From the NCBI RefSeq assembly GCF_000715075.1, contig NC_134095.1, positions 61,748,419 to 61,812,418 of the forward strand: a stretch of 64,000 bases of DNA, written 5' to 3'. The DNA is from Nicotiana tabacum. Taxonomy: Eukaryota; Streptophyta; Magnoliopsida; Solanales; Solanaceae. The notes below the pieces were generated by a model. That model did not search any database and was not told the origin of the DNA. It saw nothing but the letters and a program-made list of their open reading frames with translations. The position numbers were made by a program, and so were the translations under genes. Positions 22,440-34,223 of this stretch are shown here, in pieces (the first letter of the stretch is position 1; each line of letters starts with the position of its first letter).

Positions 22440-23731
22440 GGGTAATCAAGAATAAGTAGATAAACTAACTTCTTCCTTTTTATTATTATTATTTTTTTTT
22501 GAATTTGTGAAAGAACTACTTTAAAAGAAGAAAGGAAGTATTTTTTTTGGATTTTTGATTGATTTTCTTTTTAAAAGAAAGACTTCTAAGATATTTTTTT
22601 GAATTTTCATTTGTTTTTTTTCTATTCTAAAGAAAAAGAAAATATTTTTCGGAATTTTACCTTTAATAAAAGAAATGCTTCTAAAAATGTTTTTTGAATT
22701 TTGAAAGAAGAGTCAAAACATTTTCGGATTTTTATATATATATTTTTTTTAATAATAAAATAAAGATATATATATTTTGGAAATAAAAAAAACTTTTCAG
22801 ATTTATATATATATTTGCGACAAATAATGAAAGACTTTTTTTTTTATTTTTTTTATTTTTTTGCATTTTCATAATCAAATAAATAATAATAATAAAACCA
22901 TTTTAAAAATAAGACTCTTTTTCATTTTCATTTTCATGGCAAGACAAACTATATATTTTTTCTATTTTTTTTTTGAAAAACAAAACAGAACAACGACTTT
23001 TTTTCGCTTTTAATAAAACAAACTAATAAGACATTTTTTCTCATTTTCTTAAAATTTCGGTGGAGTTTTGACAGTATTTGGACATTTGATTTTTTTCAAA
23101 AATAAACAATCAATTCCCTAACCGCTATTTCTTTTTTTTTTTCAATTTCAAAATATTATTCCTGATATTCACAAGTCAGTCAACACACAAGTCCGAATCA
23201 AATTGATGCGCAAATAGTAACAAGTAAGATGCATCAGGATGGTCATTTTCATTTTTGGTGCACCTGTCCTAGACAGACCCAACCCCTGTGTTGAGCCTCC
23301 AAAGTCAAATGCACATGATGCAAACAAACGTTCCTACTAGGGATCCGGCATGTGGCTTTGTTATACTAGGTTCAGAACCTGGGTGTTTGTTCTAGACCTG
23401 GCTTACCCGAGCGGACAGCTCGAGCCGAGGGGGCAGCGTACCGGGAATACAGAAGCTTCACCGGCTTAGCAACTTGTCCGAACCTCGTTCTAAATTGGGA
23501 TTTGACACTATATAGAAAAGAAGTCGTACGAAGTACACCCTTCTTCATGATTCAGAAGACTCAGAAAGAAGATAGGTTTCGGCACAGTTTATATACAGTT
23601 CACGTAATATCAAAGCGGTAAAAGCAGCATTTAGCACGTTAGGCTCAAACATGTAAAAATCAGATAAAGCCAAATATAACAATTTATCTAAGCTCGAATT
23701 TCTAACCCTGAACCAGTGGTTTTGGGCATTA

Positions 23732-23749
23732 TCCCCAGCAGAGTCGCCA
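23732..23749 (-). other. Primer-binding site of the inner element
   Basis: The minus strand reads TGGCGACTCTGCTGGGGA, 4 nt inside the 5' LTR. It starts TGG, as needed to pair with a tRNA CCA end, and resembles the tRNA-Arg-type site reported for Ogre elements; the tRNA assignment is from memory. Confidence 0.8.
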
Positions 23750-23753
23750 GAGT

Positions 23754-26700
23754 TGTCACACCTCCTTTTTCTGTACCCGCGAGGGTACGAGGGAGTTTTT
23801 TCCAATTAAAGGACAATCAAAACAGGATTTGTTTATTTATTTCAGAGTCGCCACTTGAGAGATTTAGGGTGTCCCAAGTCACCAATTTTAATCCTGAATC
23901 GAGGAAAAGAATGACTCCATATTAGTGTCTGCGTACCAGAAATCCGGATAAGGAATTCTGTTAACCCAGGAGAAGGTGTTAGGCATTCCCGAGTTCCGTG
24001 GTTCTAGCACGGTCGCTCAACTGTCATATTCGGCTTATTTATCTGATTTTAATACAATTGTGAACTGATGTGCCAATTTTAACTTTTTAACCGCTTTATT
24101 ATTATTGTTTTTAAAAGAAATGTGAACATCGCTTAAAACACGTCTTTGGACTGCGTCACATGAAATGCACCCACAATCCGGAACTCGTTTTATTTGATGT
24201 TTTGGGATTTGGATTCGGGTCGCATGAAATGCACACCCAGGCTTAAGAAAGTAAAATATTAAACACGCGACTAAAGAGACTATCGCGTTATTATTTTGGG
24301 AAGACCGTGAAATTCGCTAAACAGTCCTTCCGAATTCTAATTAAACCATACATTTTTGTGAGGGCCCCGCAATCTATACGTTTTATTTGGCGAGGCTCGT
24401 CTCATTTTTATTTTAAAGGATAAACCTACAGTGACTATATTTTCTATTAAGTTCGTCTCTAAAATAAAAGAAAATCTCTTAATTATTTACATGCTGAAAA
24501 ACGTAACTTATTAGTTATTAGTTTACTGCTAATGCGAATGGAAAATTGCGATCGAGTTTGTACAAAGAAAAACTGCTTTCATTTTATATTCTGTTATTCA
24601 ATAATACTAGAACATGAGATTGACCATAATATCAAAACAGATTAATTATTCTCCGATTAATTTAAACTAACATTATTAGATGAAGAAAGTATACATATGT
24701 AACCTCATTATTCATTAATCATTCAACTACATCTTTATACGAAGAAAGAAAAATTATATTCAACCACAAATCTAAACAGGAGGAATTCAACAGGAACAAA
24801 GCCTGATTAATATTTCATTTTTGCTTCAAGCCGAGATTGTACAAATGTGTACCTGGAAACAGCAGTACAAGAACAAAAGAAGTAGGAGTCAGCGGCAATA
24901 ATACTACAGCAACAGCAGGTTCAGCAACACCGCAAACCAGTAACAACCAGTAGAATAACCCAGTAACAGATTGAAAACTCAACAATACCAAAGTGCAATT
25001 GTAGTCAAAGCAGAAGAGAGACGGATACAAGATGCAGTAGTTTACTGATTTTCAATAACACTCAAGAAAAGACAAACGGAATTTATTCAAGTAGAAGTTC
25101 AAGTTGTCTTTCTCTTTTACTCTCTAACACTCTTGAAATTTTCCAGAATGTATTACTCTCAAAAATATTCTCCCAATAATCTCTAAGTCTTCCTCAATGT
25201 TTTTTGTCTTTTTAATGTGTCAAATGACCCTATATATATAGCAAGACAAGTCTTCAATTCCCAACCCAATTATTCCCCCAATGGCATGCTTTGTCCCCAC
25301 TATTAAATGTCTTCTTTATTGTACACCTGTCCCCCATGCCTACATTAAATAAATACCACTTTCCCAACCCATTATAATTTGTCCCCCATGCTTAACATAA
25401 ACAAATGCAATATTCCCTCCCATTATATTTTGTCTTGTCCCCCATTATGTTAAACAATTACATCAAACACCACCCCATCATATTTTGTCCCCCATGCCTA
25501 CATAAACAATTATAATAATGTTCAATTACCAAACTACCCCTCCGACCTTATTGCAATTACCATTTTACCCCTGAACGGATTGCAATTTACCAAATTACCC
25601 CATCAGCTCTAAACACTCAATTAATCATAACTTGACCAAAATATAGTCAATATGACCAATTTCTCAACAATCTTCAACAACAAATTACATGAACATGATG
25701 AACAACACAACTCAAAATTAATGGAAATAAATCAACCATATCGGGAACCAATCCTGGTTAATTTAGACCATCAATGGATGAACAAAGAGACAACAATACA
25801 AACAACAATATGCATGATTCAAATTAAATCAACAAATCACAAACAAACATAAACTCACATTAAATCACTGGATTTAAACATGAACTTCAAACAAAGATGA
25901 ACATGAATTAAATCTGTTTTTAAGCAACAAACATGACGGATTCACATGACTCAAACAATATTAATAATTTCTGGAAAATACATAACAACATGAAACAAAT
26001 TGAAAACAATAATTAATTAAATTTCAATTTGAATCCAACAATCATTAAACTAACAAATATTTACCTAAACAATAATACAAATATGAAATAAACATGAAAA
26101 ATAACTAATTAACTTCCATTTGAAATCTGAAAATTAATTCAACAAAAATACATGAACATGAACAAAACCAAGAATCAAATATCTAACCATGGACATGAAC
26201 AAAACAAACATTTGCCGATTTTATATTCGAAAATATCAAAACAAAATACGGACAAAATAAAACTCAAAAATTACTAACCGGAGATGAACAACGACGAATT
26301 CGATTGTATGGACTGTTTCGACAAACCTCAAATGGGAATAAATCTGTCCGGACTCAACGACTAACTCGACGACGAACTCGACTTTAAGAAGTACGTCGAA
26401 ACAGTAACGGCAAACACCACAGAAGCTATGATGGTTTGGGAAGGTTTTCCGGTGGGCTCGACATCATCGTGAATGGGAAGAGGCAGAAGAAGTTGGTCGA
26501 CGATGGCAAAGCTGAAGAAGATGAAACAGTAGCAGCAGCATGATGGGTCTGTTTGGCTTGAGGACGTCGAGCAGCTGTTCGTCGAGGAGGAAGATGAAGC
26601 AGCAGCTCGGAGACAACTTGGCCATGGCGATGCTCAAGCTGAAGAAGACGAAGTGAGGCAGAACATGAGCAGCTGGTCGACGACGTCCATGGCGGAACGG

Positions 26701-27681
26701 GCTGGACGACGAGGGCAGTGACGGAGTAGGGTTGAGGATGAAGAAGAACAAACAATGAAGGTGTTCGACGGAGGGCTCGTCGCTGGTTCGAAGAAGATGG
26801 AGGCAGCGGGCAGTCCATGGTCGGCGTTTAGGGTGGTGTTGACGACGGGCAATGACGACGAGGGGGGGACTGTTTGGTCGAAGGACTGGACAACGAGGGA
26901 GCAGCGGGGTTATGGTCAGTGACGATGATGGGTATGGGTTTTGCCTGTTCAACAGGTGGTGGAAGGGGTAGCCATGGATGGGGTCTTTGAGCTTTTGGAG
27001 AAGAAGGAGCAAAAATGGGTGTGGGGGGCGGATGTTTTCTTAGTTTTTAGGGTTTTTTGGTTTTTTTTATTTTTTTGTTTTGTTTTGTGTTTTGACAAAA
27101 TGAAGAAGGGATGTTGGGTTAATGGGTCAATGGGGCGGACCGGGTCGACCCGGTCTGAAGTGGACTGGGTCATGGGGAAGATAGGGCAATTATTTGGGCC
27201 TGGGGTTGAAATTTGAAGAAGTGGCCCAATCCGATTTTTCTTTGTATTTTGTTCTCTTTTCTTCTTTCATTTTTCTAAAACTAAATTTTAAAAATACTTA
27301 AATTATTATTAAGCTCTAAATTAAGTTATAAAAGCGCAAATTAACTCCGAATAACAATTAACGCACAATTAAGTAATAATTAAGCATAAAATTGTTCATT
27401 TGGACATTAAATGCTAAAAATGCAAAAGATGCCTATTTTTGTAATTTTTAATTTTTTTAAAACTCATTTAATTACTAACAATTGTAGAATTAAATCCTAC
27501 ATGCAAAATGTGACATATTTTTATATTTTTTATTAATTTAACAAATAAGCAAACACAGACAAATACAAATAATTATCCAAAAATATCACAAAAATACTCA
27601 AAATTGCACACCAAGGAAAATCATTTTATTTTGCATTTTTTGGGAGTATTTCTCATATAGGGCAAAAATCACGTGCTTACA
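23754..27681 (-). repeat. 5' LTR of the inner element
   Basis: Near-identical partner of 7103-11033, 3 bp shorter. Its TATA run is at 25231-25240, the primer-core echo at 23843-23853, the U5 hairpin at 23967-23991 and the U3 palindrome at 27138-27155. Transcription of the element would start here and run left. Confidence 0.95.
25231..25240 (-). promoter_or_regulatory. TATA box of the inner 5' LTR
   Basis: TATATATATA on the minus strand, same context as in the left LTR. This is the copy that would drive the element. Confidence 0.6.
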
Positions 27682-27686
27682 ACAGT
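27682..27686. repeat. Target-site duplication ACAGT, right (inner element)
   Basis: Pairs with 7098-7102. The outer element's array continues directly after it. Confidence 0.93.
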
Positions 27687-28275
27687 GCTTAGTCTCGGAA
27701 GGCAGAATAGTAGCCTTATGCAATACAGAGCAATGCAGGATGGAGACAGTGCTTAGTCTCAGAAGGCAGAAAGGTAGCCTTATGCAATGCAGAGAAATAC
27801 AGATGAAGACAATGCTTAGTCTCGGAAGGCAGAAAGGTAGCCTTATGCAATGCAGGGAAATGCAGATGGAGGTAGAGCTTAACCTCGGAAGGCAAAAAGG
27901 TAGCCTTATGCAATGCAGGAATGCGGATGGAGGTAGAGCTTAACCTCGAAAGGCAAAAAGGTAGCCTTATGCAATGCAGGAATGCAGGTGGAGGTAGAGC
28001 TTAACCTCGAAAGGCAGAAAGGTAGCCTTATGCAATGCAGTAAATGCAGATGGACTTAACCTCGAAAGGCAGAAAGGTAGCCTTATGCAATGCAGGAATG
28101 CAGATGGAGGTAGAGTTTAACCTCGGAAGGTAGAAAGGTAGCCTTATGCAATGCAGGAATGCAGATGGAGGTAGAGCTTAACCTCGAAAGGAAGAAAGGT
28201 AGCCTTATGCAATGCAGACAAATGCAGATGGAGGTAGAGCTTAACCTCGGAAGGCAGAAAGGTAGCCTTATGCAA
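27687..28275. repeat. Tandem array of the outer element, about 61-bp unit, ~10 copies
   Basis: The unit has GGTAGCCTTATGCAATGCAG, then GAATGCAGATGGAGGTAGAG, then CTTAACCTCGAAAGGCAGAAA. The first units use CAGTGCTTAGTCTCGG instead. Frames across it are repetitive and not genes. The array was split by the inner element. Confidence 0.93.
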
Positions 28276-28998
28276 GGAGTAAAGGGGAAAAATGATGATA
28301 GAATTTTCTTAGCTGGTAGCGGATCGAGATATTACGACTGCTGGGGATACTGTGTCTGCTGGGAGCACTGTGTGCGGATAGCAGCTGTGAGTAAGTCCAG
28401 CGGTTCCGATAGTTATATTCCTGAGCAATGTGAGTCTCGTGAGTGTATAGTATATTTGATGATTTTGCAACTCAAGTGCCTGCATCCAAAGAAAAATCGT
28501 GAGTTTGTAAAGGGGGAAAAGTTAGTTCGTATCCCCGCTGTCTTTGCTTGACCTGCTCGGCTTTGATCTAATGATACTGTACGTATCATTGGGGTAGCAT
28601 TGCTAAACAAGGCAATTTTAGTAATGAACATGCATGATTTAGTAAAGAAATGTGACGATAAATACATAATTAAGAATAATTTTCTTTAGATGAACTAACG
28701 ACGGCGACGTGGTCCAAGATACTGCAACTTCTCTCGCTCTAGAATTTTGAGGGTCCTCCTCAAAATTCTGCCCCAGTTTACCAGGCTGCTGCTTCCGACG
28801 GCTGCTTGCGTCGAATGGCTGAAATCACTTCGAAATTTTGAGGGTCCTCCTCAAAATTCTATCCCAGTTTCCAATAGCGGGGGGAAATGAAAATTTTATT
28901 GAATTATGACCGAACCCATAGGGCTTCCTACGTATCCCCTCTTAAATGGAAATCAGGTCAGGCGTAGTTCAAATACATTATTCAAGAAATCATAAGGG
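28276..28998 (-). other. Outer element region after pol
   Basis: No gene is seen. It holds a direct repeat of GAAATTTTGAGGGTCCTCCTC (shared core AAATTTTGAGGGTCCTCCT) near 28740 and 28830, two CTGCTGGGGA-like copies near 28340, and module copy F at 28924-28970. Confidence 0.6.
28924..28970 (-). other. CTACGTATC...GTAGTTC module, copy F
   Basis: Outer arms CTACG/CGTAG. The inner stem is weak in this old element (TCC/GGA). It begins about 30 bp beyond the end of pol, so it is not coding. Confidence 0.55.
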
Positions 28999-30437
28999 TT
29001 ACATATAGTATCGCTTCACTGCATCTCAATTGATCGGCTTCGGCCAAACTTCACCGTCCATTTCTGCAAGTATGAGGGCTCCTCGAGTTAGAACCCGGTG
29101 AAAATGTATGGACCCTGCCAGTTGGGAGAGAACTTCCCTTTGGCTTCATCTTGATGCGGAAAAATCTTCTTTAACACCAGCTGGCCCGGTGTAAACTGTC
29201 TCGGCTTGACTCTTTTGTTGAAGGCTCTAGACATTCTATTCTGATAAAGTTGACCATGGCAAACTACATTCATTCTTTTCCTATCTATAAGAGCTAACTG
29301 CTCGTAGTGACTTCTTACCCATTCTGCATCGTCAAGTCCTGCTTCCTGTATGATTCTCAAGGAGGGAATTTCTACCTCGGCGGGAATGACTGCTTCTGTA
29401 CCATAAACCAACATATAGGGAGTTGCCCCGGTTAATGTGCGGACTGTGGTGCTGTATCCCAACAAGGAAAATGATAACTTCTCATGCCACTGCTTGTGCT
29501 TTTCTATCATCTTCCTTAGTATCTTCTTGATATTCTTATTGGTGGCTTCTATAGCTCTGTTCATCTGAGGTCTATAAGCTGTAGAATTCTTGTGTTTGAT
29601 CTTGAAGGTTTCATACATGGCTTTCATCAGGTCGTTGTTGAGATTGGAACCATTATCAGTGATGATTGACTCCGGAATTCCGAACCGACAAACAATACGG
29701 TCGCGGACAAAATATGCCACCACTTTCTTAGTCACTGCTTTGTACGATGTTGCTTCAACCCATTTGGTGAAATAATCAATTGCCACTAGAATGAACCTGT
29801 GCCCGTTTGATGCGGCGGGCTCGATAGGTCCGATAACATCCATTTCCCAAGCGGCGAACGACCATGGCGAGCTTGTTGCAGTAAGCTCGTTTGGAGGCAC
29901 CTTTATCATGTCTGCATGTATCTGACAATGATGGCATTTTCGGACATACTGGATGCAGTCCGCTTCCATAGTCATCCAAAAATAACCAGCTCGGAGTATC
30001 TTCTTGGCTAAGACAAAGCCGTTCATATGCGGATCACAGGTCCCTGCATGAATTTCTTCCAATAGCGTGGATGCTTCCTTTGCGTCGACACACCTTAGTA
30101 ACCCCAAATCAGGAGTCCTCCTATACAAGATTCCTCCGCTATGAAAGAAGTTGTTAAAAAGTTTCCGAAGTGTGCGTTTCTGAGTAGGATTTGCGAGTTC
30201 TGGATATTCTCCTTTCGTCAAATATTCCTTGATATCATGAAACCAAGGTTTTTTGTCTGCTTCTTCTTCTACATGAGTGCAGTAAGCTGGCTGATCATAG
30301 ATCTTTACTGGAATAAGATCAATGAAGTTCTTGTCGGGGTGCTGTATCATGGACGATAGGGTAGCCAATGCATCGACAAACGCATTCTGAACTCTGGGAA
30401 CATGTTGGAACTCTGTCTTTGTGAACCTTTTCCTCAA
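28999..30437 (-). pseudogene. Integrase domain of the outer Tat/Ogre pol
   Basis: Integrase inserts the element cDNA in the nucleus. The 449-residue open part (30437 to 29088) starts with the tail of an RNase H domain (FQHVPRVQNAFVDALATL). It then shows an H2C2 zinc region (HAGTCDPHMNGF, CHHCQIH) and the catalytic core with D in EMDVIGP, D in ITDNGSN and E in NRAIEATNKN, followed by TPYMLVYGTEAVIPAE and a C-terminal QFTPGQLVLKK segment. The three catalytic acids remain. A frameshift near 29090 displaces the last 30 residues, which resume in another frame and stop at 28999. It is the best-preserved part of this pol. Confidence 0.92.
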
Positions 30438-30775
30438 TTCTTGTACATGATGCAGATAAGGGAGTATCTTGGAGTTCTAGGTTGCCCATTCTTTTCGGAC
30501 CTGATGTATAAGTAGGTCTAAATCTTCGATCACTAGCAATTCCTAATTGTTCATGTCAATGGCCATCTTGAGCCCTAAGATGCAGGCTTCGTACTCGGCC
30601 ATGTTGTTGGTGCATGGGAACCTGAGCTTGGTAGATACCGGATAATGCTGACCGGTTTATGATACTAGGACTGCTCATATGATATGCCAACTCCTTTGAA
30701 ATTTGCTGCTCCATCAAAAAACATTCTCCAACCGTCATAGGATTCTGCAATGTCTTCTCCTATGAAAGATACCTC
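30438..30775 (-). pseudogene. Second (archaeal-type) RNase H domain of pol
   Basis: Tat-lineage elements carry an extra RNase H between the usual one and integrase. Reading the minus strand in several frames I find the D-bearing FFDGAANFKGVGI, the E-bearing NNMAEYEACILGLKMAID and the D-bearing LLVIEDLDLLIHQV pieces in order. The frame is broken by a small indel near 30670 and by stops, including TAG at 30543-30545 and at 30477-30479. The domain continues into the start of the 449-residue frame. It is inactive. Confidence 0.8.
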
Positions 30776-31279
30776 TTAATCAGGAAAATACATCTTTAGA
30801 GGCTCGTATTCTCCATCCACGGGATTTTCGGCAAGATGATCTGCCAGTGCTTGTCCTTTGATTTCATTTTGAGTCACGTAAATAATGTCGAATTCACTCA
30901 GCAGGATTTGCCACTTGGCTAGCTTGCCAGTGGGCATGGGCTTCTGAAAAATGTACTTCAAAGGATCCATTCTTGATATGAGATAAGTAGTATAGGCACA
31001 GAAATAGTGCCTCAACTTCTGAGCTACCCAAGTCAGGGCACAATAGGTGCATTCCAATAGAAAATATCGGGCCTCTTGCAGGGTGAACTTCTTGCTGAGA
31101 TAATAGATGGCCTGCTCCTTTCTTCCCATTTCATCATGCTGCCCCAGAACACAACCGAAAGCTCCATCCAATACTGCAAGGTAGAGTAATAGAGATCTAC
31201 CTGGCTCGGGTGGGACCAAAACTGGCGGCGTTGACAGGTATTCCTTGATTCTGTCAAAGGCTTTCTGACAATCATCAGT
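30776..31279 (-). pseudogene. First RNase H domain of pol
   Basis: The frame 31219-30776 carries the RT-linked RNase H. It shows LLLYLAVLDGAFGCVLGQ (catalytic D displaced by change near its start), IYYLSKKFTLQEARY, LTWVAQKLRHYF, the MDPLKYIFQKPMPTGKLAKW connection, and EFDIIYVTQNEIKGQALADHLA. A frameshift separates its start from the RT part, and an in-frame TGA (31280-31282) ends the RT frame where a tryptophan codon is expected. Confidence 0.85.
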
Positions 31280-32435
31280 TCATTTGGTAGTGGCGTCCTT
31301 CTTCAACATCTTAAATATTGGCTCACAAATGACAGTGGATTGAGCTATGAACTGGCTGATGTAGTTAAGTCTTCCCAAGAAACTCATAACCTCTTTCTTG
31401 TTCTTCAGTGGTGGCAATTCTTGGATGGCTTTGACCTTTGATGGATCCAGTTCTATTCCTCGATGACTCACAATGAACCCAAGTAGTTTTCTGGCAGGAA
31501 CCCCGAATGCACACTTGGCGGGATTCACCTTCAAGTTGTACTTCCTTAGTCTGTTGAAGAACTTTCTTAGATCTTCCATGTGGTCAGTGACTCTCTTGTA
31601 TTTGACGATGACATCGTCTACATACACCTCGATCTCTTTGTGTATCATGTCATGGAAAATAGTAGTCATGGCCCTCATGTAGGTGGCCCCAACATTCTTT
31701 AACCCGAACGGCATCATCTTGTAGCAATACATCCCTCACGGCGTAATGAAAGTCATTTTTTCCACGTCTTCTTCATCCATCCATATCTGATGATACCCAG
31801 CAAAACAATCAACGAACGACTGCAGTTCATGCTTGGCGCAGTTGTCAATTAGAATGTGTATGTTCGGCAAGGGGAAGTCATCTTTCGGACTGGCCCGGTT
31901 GAGATCCCGGTAGTCGACATAGACTCTAACCTTCCCGTCCTTCTTCGGCACTGGCACAATATTGGCTAACCATGTTGGATACTCTACCACCCTGAGAACC
32001 TTGGCTTTGACTTGCTTGGTGACTTCTTCCTTGATTTTCAAACTCATATCAGGTTTGAACTTCCTTAGCTTCTGTTTTACTAGTGGACATGTCGGATCGG
32101 TTGGCAGTTTGTGAGCTATAATAGATGTACTGAGACCAGTCATGTCATCATAAGACCAGGAAAATATGTCCTCATATTCCCTTAGAAACTCCGTGTACTT
32201 TTTCTTTTCTGATGGTGACAGATGAATGTTGATTCGTGTTTCTTTGACATTTTCTGCATCTCCTAGGTTGACAATCTCAGTTTCGTCCAGGTTAGACTTA
32301 GGTCTGTTCTCAAAATCCTCAACCTCTTTAACAACTTCTTCTGGTATATCATCTTCTTCTGAGTCCATATCCATTTGTTGCGTTGCCTCGTCGTACGTCA
32401 TAATCGTCGGTTCATCAAGATAAGTAATAGTAATG
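31280..32435 (-). pseudogene. Reverse transcriptase domain of pol
   Basis: RT copies the element RNA to DNA. The first part (32435 to 31739) has an acidic lead (YDEATQQMDMDSEEDD), then YEDIFSWSYDDMTGL, the KQKLRKFKPDM segment, VPVPKKDGKVRVYVDYRDLN and the GYHQIWMDEEDVEKMTFITP palm segment. A TGA at 31736-31738 replaces a tryptophan codon. The second part (31735-31283) continues in frame with MPFGLKNVGATYMR, the catalytic YVDDVIVK, NPAKCAFGV and LGFIVSHRGIE, and the thumb-side FLGRLNYISQF. Only point stops interrupt it. Confidence 0.93.
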
Positions 32436-32619
32436 CTGTGTAAATAAAGTAAACGATAAAAAGTAATAAGAGCAAGATTTATAAGAAACTGAAATGCTTT
32501 GATAACTTTCATAATTGTTTTGAACATTGGAGCTCTTATTTAAATATTAAAAATGCAGAAAGAAAGTCAATTAGCAAAGAAATAAAGATAATTCATGGTG
32601 CTTTGTTCAGCCTCGCTAC
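32436..32619 (-). other. Candidate intron between protease and RT (Ogre type)
   Basis: On the minus strand a GTAGCG donor lies at the end of the protease-side frame and a TTTACTTTATTTACACAG acceptor ends just before the RT-side frame. Removing the 184 nt skips the TAG right after the donor and keeps the reading frame into the acidic lead of RT. Ogre elements are known to splice an intron at this place. That this one is spliced is inference. Confidence 0.6.
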
Positions 32620-33206
32620 CCCAAAACTTTCCGGGCCCTGGTGGTTCTGATGGACCAATTGTTGAGGCGTGCTCCTCGGCTCACAGCTTGTATAGAAGGG
32701 CTTTCCTCCCCCTCGAAAATGACACAACAGTCCATATTATCATCTTCCAAAAACAAATTCCTCATTGCTGCTAGTGCTTCCTCTTCTCCCGACCCATATA
32801 TGACATTGGCGGGCTGGAAAGTCTGTTCCAAGCGAGGTATTGGATGCTCCAGTGGGTAGTAGGGACTGAGCCATGATGGCGACCAGTGGTTGAATTCCTC
32901 CCAAGTGTATTCATATCCCAAACCGAAAGTGGTATCGTGTTTCTTCAACTTGATAGGCTTATCGATTCCTTGGAGATTCTTGCCAAGTCCCTTGCCAGGT
33001 TCGTATCTGCACCAATTCAGTATACTTTCAATTTTGCTATCCCACCATTTGTCCTTGTCTACAGCGTTGACTTTCTCAATGTGATGGTAGGTTTCTCCGC
33101 CTATCTTCCTTCTTCCTCCGATTGCTGGGATGGTCTGGCGACTGTATATGGGATTGCTACCGTCGCCGTGAATAATTACCTCTTGGTGTTTCCACTCGAA
33201 TTTCAC
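32620..33206 (-). pseudogene. G-patch-like region downstream of protease
   Basis: The frame holds VKFEW-type lead residues, WWDSKIESILNWCRYEPGKG and LGKNLQGI, which resemble the glycine-rich G-patch found after protease in several plant Tat elements, then a PxLEQTFQPANVIYGSG segment and an acidic part. G-patches bind RNA or helicases in other proteins; its job here is not known. A TAA at about 33207-33209 separates it from protease where a glutamine codon is expected, otherwise the frame is shared. Confidence 0.65.
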
Positions 33207-33761
33207 TGCTTAATGTAGGGTTGATGCCACAGCCCCAGCGGCATGGATCCAGGGCCGTCCCAATAGAAAGTTGTAAGATGCCGAGACGTCTATCACTTGA
33301 AAATCAACGTTGAACCAAGTCGATCCCATTTGCAGACACAAACTGATTTCCCCAATAGTGGACCTTTGGGATCCATCGAAAGCTTTGACATTGATGGCTC
33401 CATCTTTGATCTCATGCAGGCTCTTTCCCAATGTTCTGAGAGTCACCAATGGATAAATATTGAGGCTGGACCCTCCGTCAATCAGGACTCTGGTGATGAA
33501 ATGATCTTCGCACTGCACAGTGATGTGCAAGGCCTTGTTGTGGCTTAGCCCTTCAGGTGGCAGCCCATCTTCGTGGAAAGTAATTTTGTGACTCTCCAAT
33601 ACTTGCCCCACCATGTTTGCCATTTCTCCTCCAGTTATGTTGCTGGGTACATATGCCTCGCTCAGCACCTTCAATAAGGCATTCTTATGTGTGTCAGAGC
33701 TTTGTAGCAAAGCCAAGATAGAGATCTGGGCTGGCGTTTTGTTTAACTGATCAATGATCAA
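33207..33761 (-). pseudogene. Aspartic protease domain of the outer element
   Basis: It would cleave the gag-pol polyprotein. Motifs in order: TPAQISILALLQSSDTHKNA, the lead to KALHITVQCEDHF, the active-site loop VLIDGGSSLNIYP (IDGG where DSG/DTG is the general form; DGG is common in this lineage), INVKAFDGSQRSTIGEI, the substrate flap region with FQVIDV and the closing ASYNFLLGRPWIHAAGAVAS. It ends in TAA just before the G-patch-like part. Confidence 0.9.
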
Positions 33762-34223
33762 ATACCCTTTGGCTTGTATCCTCCTCCAGAGATCATCAGG
33801 CCCAGTTTTAGTGACGGTTGGTCATCTATAGGCTTGCTTACTGGACTCGGCTAGGTGTCCTAGAGTATAAACCCTGTCGGTTCTTGTCATACCCTATGCT
33901 GCAATTGCTTCTCCATATTTGGTTTTCCCTTTCCTTCTCACCTTGGCGGTGTAATCCCATGGTATGGCCTTTGGGTGGAACGTTGTTACAGCTGTCATGG
34001 CACCGGGATGGGTACCTTTGCCTTGGGTGGTAACACAACCACTTCAAATGGTACCAGTGTCTTTGGAGACCCAAACTCGACCTCAATAGGTCCTAGCGTC
34101 TTTGCAAAAGGAGGTTCTTCGAACTCAAGTGGTATGGACATGTCTACTTCAACATTTTTAGAAGGCTGGATCTGGACCACAATTGGATTAAGTGTGATCG
34201 TTGGTTCCTTTGGCTCGTCACCT
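33762..34223 (-). pseudogene. Gag-protease linker of the outer element
   Basis: A frameshifted linker follows gag. The frame 34234-33995 gives proline- and valine-rich PTITLNPIVVQIQPSK and EEPPFAKTLGPIEVEFGSPK, typical of the spacer between gag and protease in this lineage. From 33995 to 33762 no single frame stays open. Confidence 0.7.

Larger units (their letters stand above)
21163..23731 (-). other. Leader region of the inner element, repeat-rich
   Basis: No gene is recognised between gag and the primer site. From 21640 to 22320 there are two to three degenerate copies of a roughly 220-bp unit with CTCGGGGACGAAGATTT, GTGGCTGTTTATGCAAAGTC and TTCCGGCGTCCCTTTC. Module copies lie at 21417-21460 and 22396-22439. 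The stretch 22460-23160 is dominated by T/A runs. The part at 23230-23520 is unique-looking with no frame of note. The outer element has ORF1 in this position, and I see no trace of it here. Confidence 0.6.
7103..27681 (-). mobile_element. Inner non-autonomous Tat/Ogre-like retrotransposon
   Basis: This is a full-length LTR element with LTRs at 7103-11033 and 23754-27681, flanked by ACAGT. The primer site (23732-23749) is next to the right LTR and the purine tract (11034-11050) next to the left, so it reads on the minus strand. It inserted into a tandem-repeat unit of the outer element. The internal 12.7 kb holds tandem arrays (11725-14333), a nested solo LTR (14849-18040), a decayed gag-like frame (20374-21162) and a repeat-rich leader. 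I find no protease, RT, RNase H or integrase. The two LTRs differ at few positions (roughly 15 by eye in the first 1.5 kb), so it moved more recently than the outer element, with enzymes supplied from elsewhere. Confidence 0.93.

Noticed and set aside
26464..27012. 182-residue minus-strand frame in the inner LTR and similar frames at 9777-10203
   Set aside because: Low-complexity Ser/Leu/Pro sequence in the GC-rich part of U3, not conserved in frame between the two LTRs and without any domain.
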